From Scatosoma sp045124465 (lineage in GTDB: Bacteria; Bacillota; Clostridia; Christensenellales; Borkfalkiaceae), in NCBI GenBank assembly GCA_045124465.1, contig JBGVLV010000025.1:1-41837 (forward strand): a stretch of DNA of 41,837 nt, written 5' to 3'. The first letter of the stretch is position 1. Every line of letters begins with the position of its first letter. This document shows, in pieces, positions 8,887-16,127 of this stretch. The position numbers and the translations under genes were made by a program. Under the pieces are notes generated by a model. It was not told the DNA's origin. It made no database searches and saw nothing but the letters and a program-made list of their open reading frames with translations.

Positions 8887-8915
8887 TCATAAAGGAAAAT
8901 TTCTCCGCATATAGT
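8887..8915 (+). promoter_or_regulatory. Sigma-E-like promoter of spoIVA
   Basis: TCATAAA (8887-8893), 14-base spacer, CATATAGT (8908-8915). Compared with the sporulation sigma-E pattern kmATATT-14/15-CATACAMT, five of seven and six of eight positions fit. spoIVA is a classical mother-cell sigma-E gene, which raises the likelihood. The site overlaps the terminator of the upstream operon. Confidence 0.5.
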
Positions 8916-8946
8916 AAACCGTAAGGTTTGCCTGCGGAGATTTTTT
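8895..8946 (+). terminator. Terminator of the hslO operon
   Basis: TCTCCGCA pairs with TGCGGAGA around an inner stem AAACC-GTAA-GGTTT, and six T bases follow. It lies about 30 bases after the last gene of the operon. Confidence 0.85.
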
Positions 8947-9003
8947 ATAAGCGGTTATAAAAGAGAAAACATATTTCCGCGCAATCACGATGGGAGGTCG
9001 TTG

Positions 9004-10473
9004 ATGGAAAATTACAGCGTATATGAAGACATTGCAAATCGCACGGGCGGGGATATTTATATAGGCGTCGTCGGTCCCGTGCGTACGGGGAAATCCACGT
9101 TCATCAAGCGTTTTATGGAAACGCTCGTTCTGCCCCAAGCCACGGGCGAGGCGCTCAGAGTGATGACGGACGAACTGCCGCAGTCGGCGGCGGGACGGAC
9201 GGTGATGACCACCGAACCCAAATTCGTCCCCGCGAAAGCGGCGAAAATATCCGTTGCAAAAGGCGCGGAGGCGTCGGTGCGGCTCGTCGATTGCGTAGGG
9301 TTCGCCGTAGAGGGCGCGAGCGGGTTCGAAGAAGAAGGCTCGCCGCGGCTCGTAAAGACCCCTTGGCGGGAAACGCCTATGCCCTTCGAACAGGCGGCGG
9401 CGTTCGGTACGGAAAAGGTCATTCGCGAACATTCCACGATCGGCGTGCTCGTCACGACGGACGGCAGTATCACCGATATACCGCGCAGCGGCTACGTGGC
9501 GGCGGAGGAACGCGCCGTGGCGGAATTGAAAGCGCTCGAAAAGCCTTTCGTCATCGTGCTCAACTGCAAAGACCCGTCCGCGCAGTCGGCGCTTAGAAAA
9601 GCGTTGGAGGAGAAATACGGCGCACCCGTGTGCGCGGTGAACGCCGAAACGATGGGCGAGGAAGAGATCTGCGAGATATTGCAAAAAGCGCTTTTCGAGT
9701 TCCCGCTCGCCTGTATCGATATTTTCATACCGCAATGGTTACAGTCCTTCCCCGAAAGCAACCGCGTCGTCGCGGGGCTTATGGAACGGCTCAGACAGGT
9801 CGCGCCGAATATCTGTAAAATGCGGGATTGTTTCCAGCTTGAAAACATGTTCGGCGAGGACGCGGACTTCCTCAACCCCGACGAGATCAGAATGGACCTC
9901 GGCAGGGGCAGAGCGGAAATTTCGCTCGGCGTGCGGGAGGAGCTTTTCTACCGCGTCGTCAGCGAGGAGTGCGGCGAGGAGATAGAAAACGAACTGGGGC
10001 TTATGCAATATGTCCGCGCGCTCGCCGACACCAAACGCGAATACGACAAGATCAAGGACGCGTTCGGAGAGGCGCGGAAAAACGGGTACGGGATCGTCTA
10101 TCCCACCGAAACGGATTACGAGCTTGAAAAGCCGCAGCTCATCAAAAAGAGCGCGGGTTACGGCGTTCGGTTCAAGGCGAACGCGACGAGCTACCATATC
10201 GTGAAAGTGGATATCAGCGGTTCGGTAAATCCCATCATCGGTACGAAACAGCAGGGCGAAGATTTCATCGGCGAAACGCTGAAAACGTACGAGGCGGGCA
10301 CGGGCGAGGTCTGGGAAACGAATATCTTCGGCAAGTCGTTGCGCGCGTTGGTGGGCGACGAGCTGGCGGGGAAAACGAACGCTATGCCCGTGGAACTGCG
10401 GAGAAAAATGCGGCGGACGATGACGAGGATCGTCAATGATGGAAAGAATAACTTTATCTGTTTATTATTTTAG
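9004..10473 (+). CDS. spoIVA: Stage IV sporulation protein A (spore coat morphogenetic ATPase)
   Basis: A 489-residue protein made in the mother cell; it polymerises with ATP hydrolysis into the basement layer of the spore coat. It matches the B. subtilis family closely along its length: Walker A GPVRTGKS with Lys30, then DELPQSAAG, TTEPKFVP, VDCVGFAV, EHSTIGV and TTDGSITD, and a C-terminus in IVNDGKNN. ATG 9004 is chosen over TTG 9001 because GGGAGG lies six bases before it and TGG fits the family start. Its TAG stop is partly made by the first base of a MITE-like element. Regulation is probably by sigma-E. Confidence 0.97.
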   Translation: MENYSVYEDIANRTGGDIYIGVVGPVRTGKSTFIKRFMETLVLPQATGEALRVMTDELPQSAAGRTVMTTEPKFVPAKAAKISVAKGAEASVRLVDCVGFAVEGASGFEEEGSPRLVKTPWRETPMPFEQAAAFGTEKVIREHSTIGVLVTTDGSITDIPRSGYVAAEERAVAELKALEKPFVIVLNCKDPSAQSALRKALEEKYGAPVCAVNAETMGEEEICEILQKALFEFPLACIDIFIPQWLQSFPESNRVVAGLMERLRQVAPNICKMRDCFQLENMFGEDADFLNPDEIRMDLGRGRAEISLGVREELFYRVVSEECGEEIENELGLMQYVRALADTKREYDKIKDAFGEARKNGYGIVYPTETDYELEKPQLIKKSAGYGVRFKANATSYHIVKVDISGSVNPIIGTKQQGEDFIGETLKTYEAGTGEVWETNIFGKSLRALVGDELAGKTNAMPVELRRKMRRTMTRIVNDGKNNFICLLF

Positions 10474-10654
10474 GCTCTGTCGCAACACTCGGTTGCTTTT
10501 AGACGGAAAAACGCTGTGAAATACGGCGCGTTACTCTCGGTTACAGACCGCAGAGGGTATGCGCCCTCGAATAACGCTTGTCTTTCTTGCGTTTTTCTCG
10601 TCGAACCGTGAAAAATGAATTTTTCACTAATCAACCGTTTGTTGTGCCATCGCC
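10473..10654 (+). mobile_element. 182-bp MITE-like element, copy 1
   Basis: A non-coding 182-base unit that is present again at 20237-20418, with 14 mismatches by hand count (about 92% identity). The ends form imperfect terminal inverted repeats: the first 26 bases and the reverse complement of the last 26 agree at about 20 positions, starting GGCTCTGTCGCAACA. This end resembles the GGCACTGTTGCAAA type of IS6/IS26-family ends. The flanks TTATTTTA and TTGTTTTA agree at 7 of 8 bases, consistent with an 8-bp target duplication. Inside is a perfect GTGAAAAAT / ATTTTTCAC stem. No transposase is encoded. Confidence 0.75.
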
Positions 10655-10729
10655 TTGTTTTAAAAGCTCGGAATAAAAACCGAGGGAAAAGGGCATACTT
10701 TTTTACAAATTCCGAGCGGAGGATTTTGT

Positions 10730-10903
10730 ATGAGTAGATCGTCGAAAAACAAGAAAAGCAAAGTGCCGAAAATCACGGAGGAGGAATACGCGGCGTATCT
10801 CACCGCCTTGAAATCGCCGACCCCGCCGTCGGCAACCCAACCCACCTGCGCGAGCGCGCTCGAAAACAACGTGCGCGGCGTTGCGGAAGTCCGAAAGCCA
10901 TGA
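10730..10903 (+). CDS. Small basic-N-terminal protein, 57 residues, unknown
   Basis: A short gene with a strong site GCGGAGGA (10716-10723) six bases before the ATG. The product starts with a lysine/serine-rich basic stretch (MSRSSKNKKSKV), then an acidic amphipathic segment (ITEEEYAAYLTALK), then a Pro/Thr/Ala-rich tail with one Cys. It lies between spoIVA plus its element and the phosphorylase, and a terminator-like hairpin follows 40 bases after its stop. There is no recognised family. Small basic proteins near sporulation genes are common, but a link is only inference. It could still be a fortuitous frame, but the ribosome site argues for translation. Confidence 0.55.
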   Translation: MSRSSKNKKSKVPKITEEEYAAYLTALKSPTPPSATQPTCASALENNVRGVAEVRKP

Positions 10904-10943
10904 TCCATACAAAAAAAATAGACGGACGTCGTTCCTTTTCGGG

Positions 10944-10961
10944 ACGGCGTTCGCCGTTTTT
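10944..10961 (+). terminator. Terminator after the 57-residue gene
   Basis: ACGGC-GTTC-GCCGT stem followed by a T5 run (10957-10961). An alternative overlapping stem with G-U pairs is possible just upstream (10928-10949). It would separate the small gene from the phosphorylase gene. Confidence 0.6.
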
Positions 10962-11035
10962 GCGCCCGTCGCGACTAAAAACGCGATAAGAGGTCAACAC
11001 TAACCATAGAAGAAAAAGGGAGAGGAACAGGTTTT

Positions 11036-13729
11036 ATGAACTGGAACAAAGACGGTTTTTTGAAAGAATTCGATTATCTTTTACGCGCGGCGGGAACGCG
11101 CGCGGATACGGCGAGCGGGAAAGAACTGTATAACGCTCTGTCCAAAACGGTGATGGCGAACGTTTGCGAGGACTGGGAAAAGAGCGGAAAAACGCATAAG
11201 AAACGTTGCGGGTATTTTTCCGCGGAATTCCTCATCGGCCGCGCGGTGTTTTCCAACCTCTTGAACCTCGGCATTTTGGACGAAACGCGCGCGGCGCTCA
11301 AAGAACGGGGCGTGGAGCTGTACGACTTCGAAGAGGTAGAGGACGCCGCGCTCGGCAACGGCGGTCTTGGACGGCTCGCCGCTTGCTTTTTGGACAGCGC
11401 GGCGACGCACGATATTCCGCTCGACGGGTACGGTCTGCGCTACCGTTACGGTCTGTTCAAGCAACGGTTCGAGAACGGTTTTCAGCGCGAGGAGGGGGAC
11501 GACTGGCTTGCGTTCGGCGATCCTTGGAGCGTGCGTAAGGAAACGGAAAAGGTCGCGGTCGCGTTCGCGGACTATTCGGTGTACGCCGTGCCGTACGATA
11601 CCCCCGTTATCGGGTATAAAAACGGCGTGATCAACACTTTGCGGTTATGGCAGAGCGAGCCGATCGAGAAGTTCGATTTCACCGCGTTCGACGAGATGCG
11701 GGGAGAGGAAACGGCGAAACGCAATTTCGCGGCGACGAGCATAACCGAAGTCCTCTATCCCAACGACAATTCCGAGGCGGGGAAACTTCTGCGCTTGCGC
11801 CAACAGTATTTTATGGTGTCGGCGTCCTTGCAGGATATCCTCGCCAAGCAAAAGGCGGGGGGCAGGGATCTGACGAAACTGTACGAAAGTCGGGTCTTAC
11901 AGCTCAACGACACCCATCCCGTACTCGCCGTTCCGGAGCTTATCAGACTGCTCGAAAAGGAGGGGATCGCGTTCGAGGAGGCGTTCGGGATATGCCGCAA
12001 GACCTTCCATTTCACCAACCATACCATTCTCGGCGAGGCGCTCGAAAGATGGCGCGGGGAGATGGTGCGGAAGATACTGCCCGAGATCTGGACGGTCATA
12101 GAACGGATACAGGAACGGATCGGGAAAGAGGGACTGGACGGGGAGAAATATTTCGTCGTCAAGGACGACGTGGCGTATATGGCGAATCTCGCTATTTACG
12201 CGAGCGCCCGCGTCAACGGCGTGGCGGAGATACACACGGGCATACTTCGGAAAGATACGTTTCGGGACTGGTACGGGCTGTACCCCGATAAGTTCGTCAA
12301 CGTGACGAACGGTATCACGCCGCGCAGATGGTTTTTGCTGAATAACCCGCTGATGGCGAAAGAGATCTCCGCGCGTATCGGCGATAAGTGGGAGATCGAC
12401 TTGACGGAGATCGCGAAGATAAGACCGTATATCGACGACGAAAATTTCCGCCGTCGGTTCGAGGAGATCAAGCTGGGCAACAAACGCCGTCTGGCGGCGT
12501 ATATCCAAGCCCGCGAGGGGATAGAACTGCCCGCGCATTTCATCTTCGACGTGCAGATAAAGCGTTTGCACGAATACAAGCGGCAACTGATGAACGCGCT
12601 GTCGATCTTATATATTTATAACGGTTTGAAAGACGGAAGTATCGCCGATTTCAAGCCTACCGCGTTCATTTTCGGCGCGAAAGCCGCGCCGGGGTATTAC
12701 ACGGCGAAAGCGATCATCAAGTTCATCAACGAGATCGCGAAAACGGTGAACGAGGATAAGACGGTAGCCGATAAGCTCCGCGTGGCGTTCGTGCAGAATT
12801 ACAACGTTTCGTACGCCGAAAAGATCGTGTGCGCCGCCGACGTTTCCGAACAGATCTCGATGGCGGGAATGGAGGCGAGCGGAACGGGGAATATGAAACT
12901 TATGCTCAACGGCACGGTCACGCTCGGTACGCTCGACGGCGCGAACGTGGAAATTTGCGAAGAGGCGGGCAGGGAGAACAATTATATCTTCGGCGCGACG
13001 GTGGAGGAAGTGGCGGCGGTCGTGTTCGTCATCGGCGTGCTGTTCTGCTGCTCGATGTCGATGGGGCTTAACGGATTGAGCTGGCTCATCGGGTTCAGCT
13101 TGATGGTGGCGGGGATTCTCTATTTCGTCAATTCGATCGCGCACAAAAAGGCGCTCGCGACGATGGAAGGGGTCATGGGAGCGGCGATATTCGCGTTCGG
13201 TATCTTTTTCATTGCCAACGGTTTAGCGGGACTTATCATGGCGTATATCCCTTGGCTGTTGATGTCGCTCGGCGCGGTGGTCGTGATCGACGCGTTTTTG
13301 AAGAAGTTCGTACGGAAAGAGGATAACGTTTCCAAATTCGTGGTCGAATTGCTGTTCGGCGCGGCGTGCTTGGCGCTCGGTCTTTGCTTGCGGTTCGTGA
13401 ACGGTTTCGGCGATTTCACGGCGCTCGTGCTGGGGATCGTGATGATCGTTTACGCGGTGTTCCTCGTGTTCGGCGTGTATACGAAAAAGGACGTCGTTGC
13501 GGAAATAACGGTCGTTTCGGTCCAACCCGTCGAGGGGATCGGGGAAGTCGAGGAAGTCGCGGCGACCGAAGTTCAAACGGAGAAAGAGCCCGAAAAAGCG
13601 GCGAAAAAGAAAACTTCGGCAAAGACGGGAACGGCGAAAACGACCTCCAAGACTTCGACGAAAACGACGGCGAAAAAGAACGGTACGACGGCAAACGGCG
13701 GGAAGAAGAAAGGAAGTTCGGGGAAATAA
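11036..13729 (+). CDS. glgP: Glycogen/starch phosphorylase truncated and fused to a DUF308-like membrane domain
   Basis: An 897-residue open frame. Residues 1-660 are glycogen phosphorylase: GYFSAEFLIGR, LGNGGLGRLAACF, the basic VQIKRLHEYKRQ segment, and the PLP-lysine Lys621 in EASGTGNMK. At about residue 660 (ATVEEVAA) the family sequence stops, so some 100-130 C-terminal residues are absent. From 662 to about 812 the frame becomes about six hydrophobic helices resembling DUF308 membrane proteins. Residues 813-897 form a Lys/Thr/Ala-rich low-complexity tail. GGGAGAGGA precedes the ATG. The switch falls inside a fold and in the first membrane helix, so it looks like a deletion joining two genes or an assembly error. 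Activity is uncertain: the catalytic residues remain, but part of the C-terminal domain is lost. Confidence 0.85.
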   Translation: MNWNKDGFLKEFDYLLRAAGTRADTASGKELYNALSKTVMANVCEDWEKSGKTHKKRCGYFSAEFLIGRAVFSNLLNLGILDETRAALKERGVELYDFEEVEDAALGNGGLGRLAACFLDSAATHDIPLDGYGLRYRYGLFKQRFENGFQREEGDDWLAFGDPWSVRKETEKVAVAFADYSVYAVPYDTPVIGYKNGVINTLRLWQSEPIEKFDFTAFDEMRGEETAKRNFAATSITEVLYPNDNSEAGKLLRLRQQYFMVSASLQDILAKQKAGGRDLTKLYESRVLQLNDTHPVLAVPELIRLLEKEGIAFEEAFGICRKTFHFTNHTILGEALERWRGEMVRKILPEIWTVIERIQERIGKEGLDGEKYFVVKDDVAYMANLAIYASARVNGVAEIHTGILRKDTFRDWYGLYPDKFVNVTNGITPRRWFLLNNPLMAKEISARIGDKWEIDLTEIAKIRPYIDDENFRRRFEEIKLGNKRRLAAYIQAREGIELPAHFIFDVQIKRLHEYKRQLMNALSILYIYNGLKDGSIADFKPTAFIFGAKAAPGYYTAKAIIKFINEIAKTVNEDKTVADKLRVAFVQNYNVSYAEKIVCAADVSEQISMAGMEASGTGNMKLMLNGTVTLGTLDGANVEICEEAGRENNYIFGATVEEVAAVVFVIGVLFCCSMSMGLNGLSWLIGFSLMVAGILYFVNSIAHKKALATMEGVMGAAIFAFGIFFIANGLAGLIMAYIPWLLMSLGAVVVIDAFLKKFVRKEDNVSKFVVELLFGAACLALGLCLRFVNGFGDFTALVLGIVMIVYAVFLVFGVYTKKDVVAEITVVSVQPVEGIGEVEEVAATEVQTEKEPEKAAKKKTSAKTGTAKTTSKTSTKTTAKKNGTTANGGKKKGSSGK

Positions 13730-13772
13730 CCGACCGGCTTGGAAAAAATTTACCAAAACACCGAAAAAACAG

Positions 13773-13801
13773 TTGCAAATCGGAAAGTTTAATGGTATAA
13801 T
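13773..13801 (+). promoter_or_regulatory. SigA-type promoter of the rimP-nusA-infB operon
   Basis: TTGCAA (13773-13778), 17-base spacer, TATAAT (13796-13801) with an extended TGG just before. Start would be near 13808, giving a leader of about 70 bases. Confidence 0.88.
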
Positions 13802-13829
13802 AAGTATGCTTAATCATTCAGTTACTGAG

Positions 13830-13857
13830 TATTGAGAGTGGCTTGCCACTCTCAATA
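13830..13857 (+). promoter_or_regulatory. Leader hairpin upstream of rimP
   Basis: A perfect 13-bp palindrome (TATTGAGAGTGGC / GCCACTCTCAATA, two-base centre) sits in the transcribed leader, 11 bases before the rimP ribosome site. It lacks a proper U-tract, so it is more likely an mRNA structure (stability or attenuation) or an operator than a terminator. The role is unknown. Confidence 0.6.
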
Positions 13858-13880
13858 TTTACTATGTGGGAGGCGGTTAT

Positions 13881-14351
13881 ATGAAAATAAAACCTATCGA
13901 AGAGATCGTTTCCGCGTTGTCGCCCATCGCGGAGGAACTGAATATCGAGATCGTGGAAGTGGAGTTCAAACAGGGCAGATCGCCCGCGCTCACCGTGTAT
14001 ATCGACACGGAAAGCGGGGTGGACCTCGACACTTGCGAGAAGTTCCACCGCGCCATCGACCCCGTACTCGACGAGCTTGACCCGACGTTCGGGCAGGCGT
14101 ATACGCTCAACGTTTCCAGCCCCGGTCTGGACCGACCGTTGAAAACGGAACGGGATTTCAAAAAGTGTATGGGCGAGCGCGTAGAAGTCAAGCTGTTCGC
14201 GCCGATGAAGGGCAAGAAGTTTTTCGAGGCGACGCTCGTCGGATACGACGAGAACTGCGTGGAGCTTGACGACGGGAAGGAAAAGTTCAAGTTGGAGAAG
14301 TCCAAAATAGCGAAGATATGCCGCGCGATCGATTTCAGCGGCTTGGAATAA
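13881..14351 (+). CDS. rimP: Ribosome maturation factor RimP
   Basis: A 156-residue protein needed for 30S subunit maturation. The N-terminal domain has EIVEVEFKQG and the family signature LTVYIDTESGVDLDTCEKFHRAIDPVLDE; NVSSPGLDRPLKTERDF follows at the domain junction, then a C-terminal SH3-like part. The GTG 15 bases earlier is in frame, but GGAGG at 13869-13873 points to the ATG at 13881. First gene of the operon; nusA follows 53 bases later. Confidence 0.95.
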   Translation: MKIKPIEEIVSALSPIAEELNIEIVEVEFKQGRSPALTVYIDTESGVDLDTCEKFHRAIDPVLDELDPTFGQAYTLNVSSPGLDRPLKTERDFKKCMGERVEVKLFAPMKGKKFFEATLVGYDENCVELDDGKEKFKLEKSKIAKICRAIDFSGLE

Positions 14352-14404
14352 AAAATCATAAAAAACAGATATAGCACGAAAAAACCAAACAGGAGATTAC
14401 AACA

Positions 14405-15532
14405 ATGGAAAACAAGGAGTTTTTTGCGGCGCTTACCGATTTGGTAAGAGAAAAGGGGATCAGTCAGGACGCGTTCATCGAAACGCTGGAAAACGCGCTT
14501 GCGTCGGCGTATAAAAAGCAGTACGACGGCGGTGCGGAGATCACCGTTTCCCTCGACGCGGAAAAAGGTACGATCGAATTCAAGGCGACCCGTTACGTCG
14601 TAGAAGAAGTGACGGACAAAGACAAGGAGATTTCGTTGGAGGACGCGCAGGAACTCGATCCCGCGCATCAGGTCGGCGACGCGATCGTAAAAGTGTTCGT
14701 ACCCAAAGACTTCGGCCGTATCGCGGCGCAGACGGCGAAACAGGTCATTTTGCAGAAACTGCACGAAACGGAGCGCGACAACACCTTCTCCGAATTCTCG
14801 GATAAGGAAGGCGAGCTTATGGAAGGCGTTATCCGCAAGATCGACGAACGCAACGTATACGTGGAACTGGGCGACAAGAAGATCGAAGGCGTTATGCCCG
14901 CGCAGGACAGAGTGCCTACGGAGAAATACAACGTCGGCGACAAGATCAAAGTGTTCGTAAAGCGCGTAAAGAGCGGCGGCAGAAACTCGCAGATACTCGT
15001 ATCGCGCGCGGCGGCGGGGCTGGTCAAAAAACTGTTTGAAGAACAAGTACCCGAGATCGGGCAAGGTATCGTCGAGATAAAGGAGATCGCGCGCGAGGCG
15101 GGACACCGTACGAAGATGGCGATCGTATCCAACGATACGCGGGTAGACGCGGTCGGCGCGTGCGTAGGCAACCGCGGCGCGAGAGTCAACGCGGTCGTGG
15201 AAGAACTCGGCGGCGAGAAGATCGACATCATTCTTTGGAGCGAAGACCCGCTCGCGTTCATCTATAAGGCGCTTTCGCCTGCGACGGTGCTTTCGGTGAC
15301 GGCGCGCGGCGAGCGTAGCGCGATGGCGATCGTACCCGACGAAAAACTTTCGCTCGCGATCGGCAGGGACGGTCAGAACGCGCGTTTGGCGGCTCGGTTG
15401 ACGGGTTGGAAGATCGACGTAAAGAGCGCGTCCTCGCCCGAGGCGGCGGAAGTACTTGCCGCGATGGAGAACGAAGAGGACTACGAAGACGAGCTTGACG
15501 AAACGCAGGCGGAAGAAACGGAGCAAGAATAA
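14405..15532 (+). CDS. nusA: Transcription elongation/termination factor NusA
   Basis: A 375-residue protein that binds RNA polymerase and nascent RNA, affecting pausing, termination and antitermination. Domains in order: N-terminal polymerase-binding part (1-125), S1 domain (about 135-200), KH1 (about 205-280, DTRVDAVGACVGNRGARV) and KH2 (about 285-350, SLAIGRDGQNARLAARLTGW). It ends in a short acidic tail, as in other Firmicutes; the E. coli-type C-terminal repeats are absent. GGAGATT precedes the ATG. The stop overlaps the next start by one base (TAATG). Confidence 0.97.
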   Translation: MENKEFFAALTDLVREKGISQDAFIETLENALASAYKKQYDGGAEITVSLDAEKGTIEFKATRYVVEEVTDKDKEISLEDAQELDPAHQVGDAIVKVFVPKDFGRIAAQTAKQVILQKLHETERDNTFSEFSDKEGELMEGVIRKIDERNVYVELGDKKIEGVMPAQDRVPTEKYNVGDKIKVFVKRVKSGGRNSQILVSRAAAGLVKKLFEEQVPEIGQGIVEIKEIAREAGHRTKMAIVSNDTRVDAVGACVGNRGARVNAVVEELGGEKIDIILWSEDPLAFIYKALSPATVLSVTARGERSAMAIVPDEKLSLAIGRDGQNARLAARLTGWKIDVKSASSPEAAEVLAAMENEEDYEDELDETQAEETEQE

Positions 15533-15804
15533 TGGCGAAAACGAGATCCGTACCGCTGAGAATGTGCATAGCCTGCCGCGAGATGAAACCGAAAAAGGAA
15601 ATGTTCCGCGTCGTGAAGAACGCGGACGGGGAGATATTCGTGGACGTTACGGGCAAGGCGGCGGGCAGAGGCGCGTACGTGTGCAACGCGGAGGCGTGCC
15701 AAAAAAAGCTTGCGGATAAAAAGCTGCTGCACAAGGCGTTTTCCGCGGAAGTGCCCCAGACGGTGTATCGGGGCGTAGAGGAGGAAGTCCTTGGAAAAAA
15801 GTAA
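15532..15804 (+). CDS. rnpM: YlxR-family RNA-binding protein (RnpM)
   Basis: A 90-residue small protein of the YlxR family with the signature RMCIACREMKPKKEMFRVV and GRGAYVC, including two Cys pairs. The B. subtilis homologue has been reported to modulate RNase P. It is translationally coupled to nusA (TAATG) and overlaps ylxQ by 14 bases. Confidence 0.93.
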   Translation: MAKTRSVPLRMCIACREMKPKKEMFRVVKNADGEIFVDVTGKAAGRGAYVCNAEACQKKLADKKLLHKAFSAEVPQTVYRGVEEEVLGKK

Positions 15805-16123
15805 AATAGAAACGTACCTCGGATTCTGTATCCGCGCGCGGAAGATCGCGCTCGGAACGGACGACGTAGAGAAACAGCGCAAGAACGTTTTTCTGTTGAT
15901 ATCCGACGGTTCGCTTGGGCAAAGCTCTTGGAAAGTTATGCTCAAAGCGCAAGAGAAGTTCGCCTGTCCGTTGCTTGTGAGCGACGCAGGGATACTCGGC
16001 GAACGGTTGCATCGACCCGCCGTAAAAGCGGCGGCGATCAAAGACGAACACCTCGCTTTGGCGATACTTTCCGCCGCCGAGAGCGAGCCGCAATTCAAAT
16101 TATATTCGGGAGGAACCAACTGA
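15791..16123 (+). CDS. ylxQ: L7Ae-family ribosomal-type protein YlxQ
   Basis: A 110-residue protein of the L7Ae/L30e RNA-binding fold, found between ylxR and infB in Firmicutes. Its pattern KIETYLGFCIRARKIALG and later IKDEHLALAIL fits the family. It starts with TTG; GAGGAAG just upstream supports it. Its RNA target is unknown. Confidence 0.9.
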   Translation: MEKSKIETYLGFCIRARKIALGTDDVEKQRKNVFLLISDGSLGQSSWKVMLKAQEKFACPLLVSDAGILGERLHRPAVKAAAIKDEHLALAILSAAESEPQFKLYSGGTN

Positions 16124-16127
16124 ACCT

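Noticed and set aside
10473..10654. Insertion sequence with transposase
   Set aside because: No coding frame of any size inside either copy, so only a non-autonomous element is supported.
13877..15526. 549-codon frame antisense to rimP-nusA
   Set aside because: Shadow of two well-defined genes; composition is Arg/Val/Phe-rich as in other shadows.
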